A stretch of 64,000 bases of DNA from Anodontia alba (GCA_964016985.1 OZ024829.1:68383767-68447766); one strand, 5' to 3'; positions 34,290 through 44,699 are shown, counted from the first letter of the stretch. The notes: generated by a model not told the origin, from the letters alone. Made by a program: numbers and translations.

Positions 34290-35582
34290 ATGGCTTCGAG
34301 CAGTAAATTCGGGCGAAAGCTTAATCCTTACAGGTGCCTCCGTGAGCCCCTGGGGGTCAAAGGCGTGCGGCAGTCTGTCGTGATAACCAATAACCCGAGC
34401 ACGATTGATCAGAATCAACAGCTGCTGGTTCGATTCCCGAACCTCGGCGCGCACGACGTGATTGTTCCAGGGACCGCCCGCCTGGCCTTCAGAATCAAGC
34501 TGAATAGTGAAGATGCGAACCGGACCGTGGTTCAGAACCTGGGCCGCGCCATCGTGAAGAAGACTGTGATCAAGATCTCCGGCAACGAGGTGATGTCCGT
34601 CGACGATAGTGACGTCTTCAACTGTTACGGCGATCTCTGGAAGACGGCCTTGGAGAGGAAAAATGACCAGTACCAAGGCATCGATACGTCTGGTAACCGA
34701 AACGCAACGCGGATTCGCATCGGTGCCGGAAACAAAGATGAGACAGTCGCGGCGGACAAGGCCATCGCCGATGCCTTCGGCAACCGCTTCTACATCCCGC
34801 TCGATTTCGAGCTGCTCGAGGGCCACATGCCGTTCTACCAAAGCGCGCTTGGAGACCGGCTGGAGTACGAACTCACCTTCAGCGACTACAGCCGCGCAAT
34901 TCAGGCCACAGGCGATGCCGACGCCTCATACGATATTGAGAACATCAGTTTGGAGTATGACATCGTCACTCAGCCCGAGCTGGCTCGCATGATCGCCAAT
35001 CAGTACAACGGCCGCCTCGCGATCCTCTATGACCGGGTACTGCGCAACAGAGACAAGAGCGGCACCCTCTGGAATATCAACCTCAACGTGCCCGCGCGCA
35101 GCATGAAGGGGGTCTTGATGCTCTTTGAGGACGTTACCGCGCAACAGCCCTTCGCTCGCAACACGGAGTCCTTCTATAACCCGAAAATAACGAAGGTTGA
35201 GGTCACGATCGAGGGGATCCCCAACCAGCTCTTTAGTCACGGGATGCGTGCCTATCAGATGTGGGACGAGGCGAGGAAGTTATTTGCACCAGGCGGCAAA
35301 CGCCACCCCGAGGTGGCAGTGGTGGCGAAAGACCTTGGCCTCGCCGATGTCTCTCTCGGGGAGTTCTTGACCTCTAAGTTCGCTCTGTGGCTTGACCTCA
35401 GGACAACCGATGATGACCTGCTTCATGGCAGTGGCCGCCGCATAGAGAATGCGAGCGAAGGAGTGACCATCCAGTTGACTAAGACGGCAGAGGCGGCCGG
35501 CGCTTTGAACATCTATCTGTACATAATCATGGATGCCCAGCTGAACCTCGAAGATGGCCGGTTCGTCTCAGCTGTTTATTAA
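34290..35582 (+). CDS. Double jelly-roll major capsid protein, 430 aa
   Basis: I choose ATG 34290 (MASSSKFGRKLNPYR), which sits in ACACCATGG context; an upstream in-frame ATG-like codon would lie in the promoter gap. The protein is beta-rich throughout. The first barrel includes DQNQQLLVRFPNLGAHDVIV and AFRIKLNSED; the link to the second barrel includes DRLEYELTFSDYSRAI. A central strand NINLNVPARSMKGVLMLFED precedes FYNPKITKVEVTIEGIPN, and the end is NIYLYIIMDAQLNL. Length and motif order match the Polinton capsid (PY), homologous to adenovirus hexon-type capsids. The frame is fully open. It overlaps the packaging ATPase start by 29 bp. Confidence 0.92.
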   Translation: MASSSKFGRKLNPYRCLREPLGVKGVRQSVVITNNPSTIDQNQQLLVRFPNLGAHDVIVPGTARLAFRIKLNSEDANRTVVQNLGRAIVKKTVIKISGNEVMSVDDSDVFNCYGDLWKTALERKNDQYQGIDTSGNRNATRIRIGAGNKDETVAADKAIADAFGNRFYIPLDFELLEGHMPFYQSALGDRLEYELTFSDYSRAIQATGDADASYDIENISLEYDIVTQPELARMIANQYNGRLAILYDRVLRNRDKSGTLWNINLNVPARSMKGVLMLFEDVTAQQPFARNTESFYNPKITKVEVTIEGIPNQLFSHGMRAYQMWDEARKLFAPGGKRHPEVAVVAKDLGLADVSLGEFLTSKFALWLDLRTTDDDLLHGSGRRIENASEGVTIQLTKTAEAAGALNIYLYIIMDAQLNLEDGRFVSAVY

Positions 35583-36105
35583 TCATCTTCTGCCCAAGGG
35601 CGCCCATTCGGCAATTGCCTGCGGGCAGACGGGATGCGGAAAAACCGTTTTCGTCCTGTCTCTGCTCGAAGAAGGCCCCTACCGGTGGTTCTCTCGACAC
35701 ATCGTGATCCTGTGCCCCACCATAGAGCACAAAAAGACCTACAAGCAGTGCCCCCGGTGAGCGGCTTCACGATTACCTGCGGGCCTTCTACCTGGTGTTT
35801 AAGGGCGAGCCAACACTTTTTATAATCGACGACTGCTCGGCCACGAAGGCTCTGACGAAGAAGAGAGACATGCTTCAGAGTTCTCGGGCCGCTTAGCCGA
35901 CATAAGCGTCTGGGTCCTCACCCAGAAATACAACTCAGTCCTGACGGACTTGCGCGAGCAGACGCGCTGGGTCGCACTCTTCCACTGCAAGGATCGCGAC
36001 AGCTTTGAAGACTGCCTGCGGGAGAACGACGTGATACCGACTCGAGAACAGCGAACGTTGGTGCGGAAGCAGCTAGCCGAGAGAAAACACGCCAAGCTTC
36101 TTTGA
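35554..36105 (+). pseudogene. FtsK/A32-type genome-packaging ATPase, two frameshifts
   Basis: The frame opens at ATG 35554 and shows Walker A (ACGQTGCGKTVF) at about 35615-35645. The coding sense leaves this frame between about 35745 and 35760. A second frame carries Walker B (LFIIDDC) near 35817-35837. A third, from about 35880 to TGA at 36105, holds the sensor-type VWVLTQKYNSVL and a C-terminal helix. The size (about 183 residues in total) is short but usual for Polinton ATPases. It would pump DNA into capsids; with both shifts it cannot be made as one chain. It lies directly after and overlapping the capsid gene, as in other Polintons. Confidence 0.85.
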
Positions 36106-36122
36106 AAACAGATCAGCCTGCT

Positions 36123-36132
36123 GCTTATATAG
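36123..36132 (+). promoter_or_regulatory. TATA-like box before membrane protein
   Basis: GCTTATATAG lies 11-20 bp upstream of ATG 36143 in otherwise GC-rich DNA. A similar TTTTATATGG (37275-37284) precedes ATG 37296. Promoter function is inferred from position and composition. Confidence 0.45.
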
Positions 36133-36142
36133 TTGTGTAGCA

Positions 36143-36800
36143 ATGCTTCCTGTTACTGAAGGACTGCTGGTCGTCGTGCTTGGCACGCATTTGGTACTGC
36201 TGGTTTTCGTTGCTTGGCAAATCGCACAGTGTCTGCGCCGAGTCGCACTCCATATTAGACGGGCCCGCCGGCTTGTAATAGGCAAAATGGACTGTGACGA
36301 ACTGATCGATGAGCTGATATCAGTTGCTGACCCGCAGAGCGCTGGCGTTGGTCTAGCGGAGGGGGCTCCACCGGCAGCCGGCCCGGCGGCGACGCCAGAG
36401 GAGGAAGAAAGGGTGCAAAAACGCCGTGAACGACTCGCTGCGATCGCGGCGGGAGGCCAAGCTGGGAGTATGGACTGGTGGTCCGTGGGAAAACATTCTC
36501 CGCCGATCAAATCGATGCTGTGGATAACACCGAAATCGAGAAGCTGTACGCCCGCTACGAAGCCAGGCTGGGGGCGGCGATGACGAAGATCTTGGGGTCT
36601 GCGGCGCTCCAGCTCTATACGGGGATGGCTGCCATGTTCCTCCCAATCGAAAACCAGCCAGGGCTTATCGCAGACTTCGATAGCGACCCGTTTGTCGGAC
36701 ACGCGCTTAGCAGTGCTACCTGCGAGCTCTACCACCGCTACGGCATGTTCCTTGCACCGCTTACCGCTGCGCTGACCACCTTGAATCACTGCCAATTTGG
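36143..36800 (+). pseudogene. Polinton membrane protein with frameshift
   Basis: The frame from ATG 36143 starts with a membrane segment (LLVVVLGTHLVLLVFVAWQI, residues 8-27), then an arginine-rich patch, MDCDELIDELISVAD and a P/A/E-rich linker. Around 36470-36490 coding sense moves to the next frame, which carries FSADQIDAVDNTEIEKLYAR and ALSSATCELYHRYGMFLAPL up to about 36790. The second part matches a helix-rich Polinton protein that I have seen repeatedly in this class but cannot name. I read it as one gene with one indel. Two separate genes are possible. Confidence 0.6.
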
Positions 36801-36826
36801 ACACTGCTGCCCTGTTGGAGTATACG

Positions 36827-37219
36827 ATGGAGGAGACAAAGCAGGAGAATCAAGAGACGGCGGAGGAACCAGCAAAGAGTCCTCCAGTGGAAAGAGTTAC
36901 AGAGAAAGTTAAGGATCCAAAGAAAGTGGTAGCCGGGCGTGCCGGTGCTGCCGCCCGAAAGGCAAAACAAGAAGAACGACTTCTCGAGCAGCTTTGAGTA
37001 GCTAAGGAATCATTTCGCCCCCCTGCGGGCGACGGCACGTCTGCCAATATTCCTCCAAAGGAAGCGGCAGCGGTTTCCGCGGATAAACGGCCGGAACGCC
37101 GCGAAGGACTAACTAACTGGACCCCGTGGGTCGTTGGGGCTTGTCTTGCGGGCGGGGCGCTCGTGTTTCTCCGAAACGCGCAAACGAGGTCCCGCGTCGG
37201 TGGCGGCAGCCCCCGTTGA
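36827..37219 (+). pseudogene. Small anchored protein with in-frame TGA
   Basis: From ATG 36827 a charged N-terminal half (KDPKKVVAGRAGAAARKAKQ) runs to TGA at 36995-36997. Directly in the same frame, coding sense continues for 74 codons to TGA at 37217-37219, including one membrane segment (WVVGACLAGGALVFL) near the end. A single stop without any frame change fits a recent point mutation. Read-through is possible but unsupported. It overlaps the end of the preceding gene. Confidence 0.6.
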
Positions 37220-37295
37220 CTCCGCGCCCAAGCAGCCTGCCCCAGGTGCTAAGCAATTAAAGACTCGAGACCCCTTTTATATGGAATGAGCAACC

Positions 37296-37562
37296 ATGAC
37301 GACTCCAGCAACCGACGTGAACGCCCTCTACCACAGCGCCGTAGTCTCGGGCTTGGCCACGGGATACGCCCGGCTTGGCAAGATGGCGATGGGGGATAGC
37401 CCCCCGAAGCTTGACTTCACACCCCGTGATGTCGGCATGGTGGTGCTAGACGTCGCTCTGGCCATGGGAACCAAGGACCTGCTAATTAAACAGGGGATCA
37501 TACCTGCTGATACCATGAAGAAATGGCAAGCATCGCAATGCTCGTTGGGGGTGCCCTGGTGA
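37296..37562 (+). CDS. Small Polinton protein, 88 aa
   Basis: Intact frame from ATG 37296 with a TATA-like TTTTATATGG 12-21 bp upstream. Features include YHSAVVSGLATGYARLGKMA and a moderately hydrophobic segment DVGMVVLDVALAMGTKDLL. It may be one weak membrane helix. The last 40 bp overlap the next gene in another frame, a compact coupling typical of the element. I know no function for it. Confidence 0.65.
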   Translation: MTTPATDVNALYHSAVVSGLATGYARLGKMAMGDSPPKLDFTPRDVGMVVLDVALAMGTKDLLIKQGIIPADTMKKWQASQCSLGVPW

Positions 37563-37945
37563 TCGCCCTTGCGTTCTCCGGATCGAACTACTTATTCACC
37601 ATTTTGAGAAGCTCTGGCGTCGACGAAGAGCGCAAGCGTCAAGATAAAGCAGTCGAGCAGCTGCAGGCCGCACAGGCGTCATGGTCCCGGAAACGGACCG
37701 AGCGCCTCGACTTTATCAATGAGGAACTTCGCCGGCAAGGATATGCTGTTAAGACGTTCCAGGACGTTGACGCTGCAATGCAGAAATATGCGCAGGTTAC
37801 CGGGCACAACCTCGACCCCCTGGGGCCCGAGCCACAGCTCGCCGACTTTTATTCCCCGCGTGACGGCCAGAAAGACCGCGAGATCGCCTTCGTCGTCCTG
37901 GGGATGGCCGTGAGCGGCATAGTGGCCTATCAGCTCGCCAAGTAA
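37523..37945 (+). CDS. Two-helix Polinton membrane protein, 140 aa
   Basis: Intact frame from ATG 37523. An N-terminal membrane helix (IAMLVGGALVIALAFSGSNY, residues 3-22) is followed by a charged coiled-coil region (EERKRQDKAVEQLQAAQASW), a globular middle and a second membrane helix at the C-terminus (IAFVVLGMAVSGIVAYQLAK). It overlaps the 88-aa gene by 40 bp and converges on the broken minus-strand gene downstream. A recurrent Polinton protein of unknown role. Confidence 0.7.
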   Translation: MASIAMLVGGALVIALAFSGSNYLFTILRSSGVDEERKRQDKAVEQLQAAQASWSRKRTERLDFINEELRRQGYAVKTFQDVDAAMQKYAQVTGHNLDPLGPEPQLADFYSPRDGQKDREIAFVVLGMAVSGIVAYQLAK

Positions 37946-39461
37946 TGCCAGGTCATGTTTTCTCTGTCCGATGGCTCGGAGGTACAGGGCGGCGTACTCG
38001 GGGTGGACCACGTAGTCGTGGACAATATCTCGGTTGAGGGCCTTCTCGTGTCGCAAGATGTGGGTCAGTATCGCCCGCGCGACCACATTCACAGGCCGGT
38101 TATTTTCGGGCGCGATTGAACGCATGTGGAGAACGCGGTGGATGACGCCGTTCACGAACTGCTCGTAGATCGTGAAGCGCGGCCTGAACTCTGGGAAGAG
38201 GGTCAGGAAGTCGTTCCTGTCGGTCGGGGTGAGGTACGCCTTGATAGCGCAGTACTCCAGCCGCGATGACTCGTCGATCTACTCGCGGACCTGCCGAGAG
38301 GGGGGTTGGTACACGAGCTGGCGCACCTGGCGGAGGAGGGGGGACTCGCACAGGATGTCTGAGTAGACCCCTGTCGCCTCTGGGTTCCGGGAGCGGAGGA
38401 TGAAGCCGTAGTTTAAGGGGTGGGTCGACTCGCCGGCGATGACGGCCTTTGCATCCTCAAGGGCCGTCCGGGAGATGTAGGTGAGGTCGGCCATCCGGAG
38501 ACTGGACCTTCGGCGGACGGCCAGGTCCTCGCGGCTGTAGACGGTCTGGTGGGGGACGGTTGGAAGGCCAACGCCGTTCGCCGTCGGTCCCGGTGCCGAG
38601 GTCAGCGGTCTGGATGTTCCAGATCCCCGGAGGGTCAGCAGTCATCGGGTGGAAGTTGGGGTGGCGGAAGCCGATGGTATAGCAGCGCCCGCGATCGAGG
38701 TACTTGAAGTCGAGACGGGTATCGCCCTCGCAGAGGAAATCACTCCTGAACCCGAGGTCCGGGACGTTGAGAGCGCGGTCGACTTCTTTTGCCCACAGGC
38801 GCGAGGCGAAGGCGCGCGGAGGTACCAAGAGGTGGGTCCATGTGCGGGCATCAATCACAGCTCCGTTACACTAAGCGCAAAGGGGCGCACGGATGTTCCG
38901 GCGATCACAGGAGAGGATGATGCGGCCCACGAAGGAACTGCCCTCCGACACGTCGCTGAGTTGGATGCGCAGGCTCCCGCGCTCGATGGCGGTCGGATGT
39001 TCCGGCGATCACAGGAGAGGACGATGCGGCCCACGAAGGAACTGCCCTCCGGCACGTCGCTGAGTTGGATGCGCAGGCGCCCGCGCTCGATGGCGGTCGG
39101 ATGTTCCGGCGATCACAGGAGAGGACGATGCGGCCAACGAAGGAACTGCCCTCCGACACGTCGCTGAGTTGGATGCGCAGGCGCCCGCGCTCGATGGCGG
39201 TCGGGATCTTGTGCTCGCGGACCGCCCGGCGCTTGCCCCGTTTTTTACCGCCAAACCGCCGAGCGGCGGGGGGGGAGGGGGGGGGGCCTCGACGTGCTCG
39301 TCGTAGCGCATCCGGATGCCAAGGCCGCTTGCGAGATAGTGGAGCCACTCGACCAGAGAGGCTTGAGGCTGGCCGGCTTCGGCGCACTCGCGGAGCTCGG
39401 CCACCAGGGAGGTGATGGAGTACTGGGCCGCCGGCCGGGTTGTTGGCACGTTCTTCTTCAT
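37679..39461 (-). pseudogene. Large minus-strand Polinton gene, heavily broken
   Basis: A start at ATG 39461 (MKKNVPTTRPAAQYSITSLV) leads into ECAEAGQPQASLVEWLHYLA. A G/C homopolymer at 39267-39290 and a threefold 104-bp repeat (38890-39201) destroy the frame. Coding sense resumes at 38858 (ALNVPDLGFRSDFLCEGDTR), shifts again near 38560-38620 to the frame starting at ATG 38494 (MADLTYISRTALEDAKAVIA), meets TAG at 38279-38281, and runs on in the same frame through IHRVLHMRSIAPENNRPVNV. The true 3-prime end is unclear: the open frame to 37679 runs antisense to the 140-aa gene. Product not recognised; several hundred residues in origin. Confidence 0.55.
38890..39201. repeat. Three tandem copies of a 104-bp unit
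   Basis: The marker CGGATGTTCCGGCGATCACA begins at 38890, 38994 and 39098, with near-identical sequence between. Because 104 is not a multiple of three, each extra copy throws the surrounding gene out of frame. One copy is presumably original. Confidence 0.95.
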
Positions 39462-39556
39462 CGGACTATGTTGGCGTCCGCCGTCTTTCTAGATGAGCCA
39501 GCCATTAAGCCCGACAGCTTCCGTATGTTGTAGGTTTTTCGGGCTGCTGGAATACC

Positions 39557-40548
39557 ATGGCCGACAGTAAGCTCTCTGCCCTATACTACAGCCGCCGAGG
39601 CTACTGGAAGGGGCTCGCAGCCATCGAGAAGCTGGCGTCTGCAGCCAAGGTGACTGAACAGCGGGTCAAGGACTGGCTCAAAAGGCAGGCCATCTGGCAG
39701 ATCTATCTGCCCGACCCGCGGCGCATACCGCGGCCGGAGTTTGACGTCGCGGTGCCCAACGAGATCCACCAGGCTCTTTCTGCCACACGACCGCGTTGGG
39801 CGGAAAACCTTCCGCTACGCTCTCACGGTCGTTGATGTAGCCTCACGCTACAAAGAGGTTAAGCCTCTGACTAGCAAGACCGCGGCAGAGGTCGCCGATG
39901 CTCTGTCTCGGATCTACAGATGTGGGCCATTGAAGTGGCCGAAGCTCCTTCAGGTTGACCCTGGGCGCGAGTTCATGGGCGCGGTGAGCCAGCTGCTGGC
40001 AAAGCACTCTGTTCAGGTTCGGCGCGGTCGGGTTGACATCCACCGGGACCAAGGGATTGTAGAGCGCTGGAACCGGACCCTGGCTGAGCGGCTCTTTGGA
40101 CACCAGTATGCTCAGGAGATGCGCCTCCTTTCGGGTCAGAGGTCAACAGAGTGGGTTAAGCGATTGCCCGCAGTTGTCGCGGCTGAATGGTGAGGTAACC
40201 CGGTTGACTGGCAAAAGGCCATCTGATGCCATCAAAGCCAAGACCGTGGCGCAAAAGCCCTCCTCTGTAGTTCCCGACCGCCCTGTTGGTCTCAAGGAGC
40301 AGAGGCTCCCTTCAGGTGTTGGTGTTCGCTATCTGTACCAGCCTGGCGAGCTGGAGGGCGGTCGGCGCCGCGCGACTGACCCTGTATGGTCTCTTGAGGT
40401 GTGCCGGCTGGGGCGCTCGGTGACCAAACCCGACGAGCCCGTGTTGTATTATTTGCAGGACGGCCCGCTGCGTGGTTTTGTCAGGGAGGAACTCCTCGTA
40501 GTGCCGCCCGACACTCAGCTTCCTCCGGATGGGGTTCTCAAGCGCTGA
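39557..40548 (+). pseudogene. Polinton retroviral-type integrase, two frameshifts
   Basis: The N-terminal part from ATG 39557 holds ALYYSRRGYWKGLAAIEKLA and a helix-turn-helix-like VTEQRVKDWLKRQ. Near 39770-39790 an indel changes frame, and the segment expected to hold the first catalytic Asp is disrupted. The core continues with YALTVVDVASRYKEV and LQVDPGREFMG (second Asp), then RDQGIVERWNRTLAERL (Glu), spaced about 35 residues as in D,D-35-E enzymes. Near 40150-40195 frame changes again to a C-terminal SH3/chromo-like domain (YLYQPGELEGG, FVREELLVVPPD) ending at TGA 40548. It would integrate the element with 6-bp duplications; this copy cannot. Confidence 0.9.
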
Positions 40549-40573
40549 GCAGTTCATCAATGTACGCATCCAT

Positions 40574-43500
40574 CTAAGCAGCGCCAGCCGGAAGGGTGTC
40601 TTTGTGCCCATAGGCCAGCGTGTCCGCCCCATTTTCTGCGATCCAGCGCTTGGAGTCGAAGGGTGAGAGCGAGACCTTATTCAGGCGCTGCCCGTAGATG
40701 CGATGGCGCTCTGACCGCAGGACGTCCATGCTATGGCGGAAGGTTCGCTTTCGGAAGAGAGCCTCTTTGTACTGCTCATGTCTGATGTGCTTTTTCACGA
40801 CATTCTTTTTCACACCCTTTGCCTTCTTGATGTTTCCCCCGCCGGCCTCAAGGATTGAGTACATCTTAGGGCGCAGACCGATAAATTCGGCGATGGGGCG
40901 CCCTGCACACTCGTCCTTCATCTTCCCCAACACTTTTTTGTTGGCGATGCTGTGTAGTGGGTGCTCCGGTGGGTAGTCTGAGGTGTCGTAGAGCTCTGCG
41001 TGGGAGGCCATGTCCCTGAAGACATCCTCGGTCCGGACCTCGAGGAGGAGGCTGTCGGTGTCGGTGTAGAGGAGCTGACAACGATCCCCGTACTGCCTCT
41101 GGAGCTGGTTGTAATAGAAGTCGTACATCAGGTGCTTGGAGAGATCCAGAATGCTCATCCCCACGAACACCGGGCGATTGAACTCTAGGCGGCTCTTGTG
41201 GACCTGGATAGCTGCCAAGTCGTCATCGAAGATATTAGCCCGAGCAAATGCTGGGCTGGCGATGAGGCGCCTGAGTTTGTCCTCCTCGTTTGATCGCACC
41301 AGCTTCACATCAATCCGCCTCCGCAGGTTCTCCATGGTCTTCCCGAAGACCGAGTTGTTCATCAACTTGTAGAGGTCCTTCTCAAAGCCGCTGGCGGCCT
41401 TCTTCCGGAGCTCAGTATTCATCTGGATGTATGGCTCCATCCAAGGGCTCTGGTCGAACCGGAGGGCACGATGGACCTTAGTCAGACGCATGCCCAGAGA
41501 CATGTATAGCTGCAGATTCCGATAGTGAAGCACATAGCGGTCCTTGTTACGGAGGTTTGGGACCAGCTTCTCAACCTCTGTTGGCGCCACCCCAACGCCG
41601 AAGAGGTTGTGCTGATACTCCGACATCCACTCCTTCTGAACCACCATGCGCTCCGGTGCCAGCGGATATGAATTGTGCACGTCGTGTAGGTCCTCTGGGT
41701 ACTCCAGGTCCACCTCAAGTATGTAGCCCTCGGCGCTGTCATCTGGTTGCTCTGCGATAGTTTTTGCCAGCTGCTGGCAGTCATCCACCCACCGAAAGCC
41801 GCCGGTGGGGAGATATTGACTCATAGCCCAACCGTAGAGATTGTTCGCATCGAGGTATAAGATGTGGCTACTTGGCTGCCCTGGGTCGTACCCCTCGACC
41901 AGGGGATTGTTTGCTCTGGCGTGGCGCTTTGAGGCCATTGAGATGCCTCCACGCAAACCCTTCTCGATGAACAGATGCTGGTCGTAGTCTGTAAGCAGCT
42001 CTAGCTCAACACCTGTCTTCTTGAGTAAGGCGTCCCACGAAAGGCCCGGGCTGGTGTAATACTGAGCAGGGTCCAAACCGTACTGCTTTTGGCAGGTCCG
42101 CCGAAAGGTCTCGAACACGTCAGCGAGCAGCAGGACATCGGTGCGACAGTACAGGTCGCTGTAGTCACCCAGGGTCTTGCACCCAAAGGTCTCCCAGACC
42201 TTTTGCGCATGGGTGTAGTCCTCGTCACTGATATGCGCATCAGAGAGCTTGCTGTAGAAGACCTCCTTCGGGGGGAGTTTGGGCTCGGTGAAGCGATCCC
42301 AGGTGTCCATGTACTCATAAGGGTACACGCCCTTCCTCATTAGGAGCTTTCGTCTTTCTCTGTTGGGCTCGTGTTGGGCTGTTATCTGGAAAGCCTCTGG
42401 AGGGTTCGCCGCAACCAGCTTGTCGAGAGAGGCTAGCAGGAATTGGGCACTGTCAATGAAGCGCAGTTGCCCGAGGGAGAAGGGGATATAATTCTCCGTA
42501 TTGTTGGGGTTACAGCTTATCCCGCCCTCCACCTTCGAGATGGCCTGCATCAGCAGGTGGGAGTCATAGCCCCGCAGATTGTGGAAGACGACCGGGATCT
42601 GGGTGCTTTTGGGATTTAGCCGTAGCTTGAGGTTGCAGGCGTTATGGGCTGCCCCTCGATATTTTCCTGTAATGTGGCAGTGGTCACACACAGAGTCACC
42701 CTCGAGGGGTTTGTCACATACGTGGCACGTCTCAGTGGTGCGAAGGCATGCCAGTCCTCTTGCGTCATCCTCATAGCCTTAGGATCAGCTAGCACGCCCT
42801 TGATTTTGCGCTCTTCTTCCTGCAGTGATTCTAAGAAGTGCTCTGCTGCATTGGGACCGCGATATTCGACTGGTGGCTCTGTCTGGCCGTCACACCGAAC
42901 GACGATGTAGCTATAACTACAAGCCTCATGGTGCTGCGTCCTCTGAGTGTTACTCTTTGTGGGGTCGAGCTCAGGTCCCTCGACTTTGGTGGTGAGAGCC
43001 TCGAAGTCGGCGTAGATGATGTAAGGGGCTGGCAGCTGCCTGTGGTGCTTGTGGCCAGCTTGTTTTTACCTTCTTCCGGCATCTCCACCTGTACTGCTGT
43101 CTGGCCGATCCCACGACACTCTGGCTTGTGGGCTTCTAGCAGATCCTCCCTTGTGTAGCCATGAAGACAGCGCTCGCAGTAGTGCTTGCGGTTACTGCAC
43201 TTGCTCTGGTCGTGGAGCAGGCGATTGAGGTCCTTGATCCAGGTGTAGTAGAATTTGCCAGCCTTTTCAATCAGCAGCAGGTTGATCCTTGGCATGTCTT
43301 CGGGCTGTTTACTGATGTGGTGAACAATCACCCCTTATCCCACCCAAAGACGTTGATGGTCAGGTTGTTTTGCCGCTCAACTCTTTTAATCTGAGAGATT
43401 GGTGTGGGAGCATCGATCCCTTCGAAGCTCAGACCATCATCAGTAGGGTACTTTGACGGTCTGTCAACATGGTCACGGGCTGGGAATAGGGCTGATCTGA

Positions 43501-44301
43501 GTGCCCACCGCAGGCAGTGGTCATCCTTGTTTTTTACATTGACAACTGCCTTCTTAAGTCGCACCGCCGCCGGTAGTGGAATGTAGGAGCCGCCTCTTAG
43601 TGGCTGATATCTGGCGATGTCTAGCCAAAGGACTTCCACTCGATCTACAACCCAGCCTGACCCTCTCTGCGTCCACTTCTCCAGAGTTTCTTGGATCGTG
43701 GGGAATGCTTGATTGAGGGCCCCGTCGATTTCACTGTTTTGCAGAATAGCCTCCTGCTTGTGGCGCAGCACAGGGTCTGTGTACTCCTCACTGCCGTCTG
43801 GGTTGTCCTTCCGAAGCTGTACCTTAAGAGCCAGCTGAAATTTAATTCCGTTCAGAGCCTTGATCTCTTCCTCGAGCTTGGCCCGAATATGTGGTCGCAC
43901 TCCCTCTAAGAAAGCCCTGGGGTCTGCACCATCGGGGTGCCCTTGAGGCACATCCATCTGCCATCCTCGCAGGAATGAGCCGATGACCCAGCGAGTCCGG
44001 CGGAACACCAGCTGGCGCGGGGCCGGGATAGGCCTTCGCCGGCGTGGGGCCGGGATGGGCCTCTCGTCGGGCATTGTGAAAGGATCTCCCTGATGTAGGC
44101 GTCCATCTCAGCCGTTGGGTGACCGCGCGGGGCCGGGGTGGGCCGCTCACGCCGGGTCGGCATGGGCCGTCGCCGGCGTGGGGTCGGGGTGGGTGGCCCC
44201 TGGATCTCGTCTTGGAGAGCGCTCAGGCCTTCCGCATAGGTTTGTGGCGTAATAGCCCCCGATCGAAGCAGTCTAGTGAGATGCTTCACTGCGTCATCCA
44301 T
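40574..44301 (-). pseudogene. Protein-primed family B DNA polymerase, frameshifted N-terminal half
   Basis: The gene begins at ATG 44301 (MDDAVKHLTRLLRSGAITPQ). The 705-codon open part (42691-40574) is the C-terminal polymerase: a CDHCHITGKYRG...HNACN zinc-binding patch (residues 2-20), Exo II FHNLRGYDSHLL (36-47), Exo III YCRTDVLLLADVFE (181-194), motif A YLDANNLYGWAM (279-290), motif B NNSVFGKTMENL (445-456), motif C LYTDTDSLLLEV (541-552) and a KMYSI tail. Upstream, at 43328-44074, lies LNGIKFQLALKVQLRKDN. Frames change near 44060, 43330, 43050 and 42700; the Exo I Asp/Glu segment, near 43000, is in yet another frame. About 1240 codons overall is usual for Polintons. It would copy the element from its ends. 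Confidence 0.93.
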
Positions 44302-44316
44302 GCTATTGTGGTATGA

Positions 44317-44447
44317 GTATACCTATTGCAACTTAATGTCTAAATAGGAGTTCGTTTCGCAATAAGCTGATCTCGCGGTGGGGTATACCTATTCCAACTT
44401 AATGTCTAAATAGGAGTTCGTTCCGCAATAAGCCGATCTAGCACCAA
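44317..44447. repeat. Tandem 66-bp repeat before the polymerase start
   Basis: Two units begin GTATACCTATT at 44317 and 44383 and continue through CTTAATGTCTAAATAGGAG; a third, diverged copy lies at 44700-44770. Read on the minus strand, one unit carries the last codons and stop of the zinc-binding protein gene followed by a CTATTTAGACATTAAG leader ending in GGTATAC. The polymerase ATG (44301) follows 15 bp later. Confidence 0.9.
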
Positions 44448-44693
44448 ATCGAACTGTATTCTGGTTTTCTTCTCCAACCCTATATGGTGCTGACGAACCC
44501 TTTCTCTCCCGCACTTCCGGCAGCGATGTATCTCGCTCTGAACCCACCTCCCGCAAGACTTACAGGGAACGGGAACTGGGCGGCCTTTGCGAAGTTTGGC
44601 CAGGTGAACCTTGCAAAACATTCGGCAACAGCTTTTCCCGCAGATATCCAGCTCGCCCACTTTTAACCACGCGCATTGATTATGACCTTTCAT
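44406..44693 (-). CDS. Cysteine-rich zinc-binding protein, 95 aa
   Basis: Intact frame from ATG 44693. Cysteines and histidines are arranged for two zinc sites: CGKSCCRMFCKVH (residues about 18-30), then CKSCGRW and HRCRKCGRERVRQHH (about 43-70). The tail is basic and helical (KKTRIQFDLVLDRLIAERTP). It lies between the right terminal repeat and the polymerase, in the same orientation, so the two may be an early, replication-linked pair. Many small DNA viruses and Polintons have such a protein; whether it binds DNA or RNA cannot be told from the sequence. Confidence 0.7.
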   Translation of the reverse strand: MKGHNQCAWLKVGELDICGKSCCRMFCKVHLAKLRKGRPVPVPCKSCGRWVQSEIHRCRKCGRERVRQHHIGLEKKTRIQFDLVLDRLIAERTPI

Positions 44694-44699
44694 CTTCGT

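Noticed and set aside
40698..42910. Plus-strand frames opposite the polymerase
   Set aside because: Shadow frames; the minus strand carries all family B polymerase motifs.
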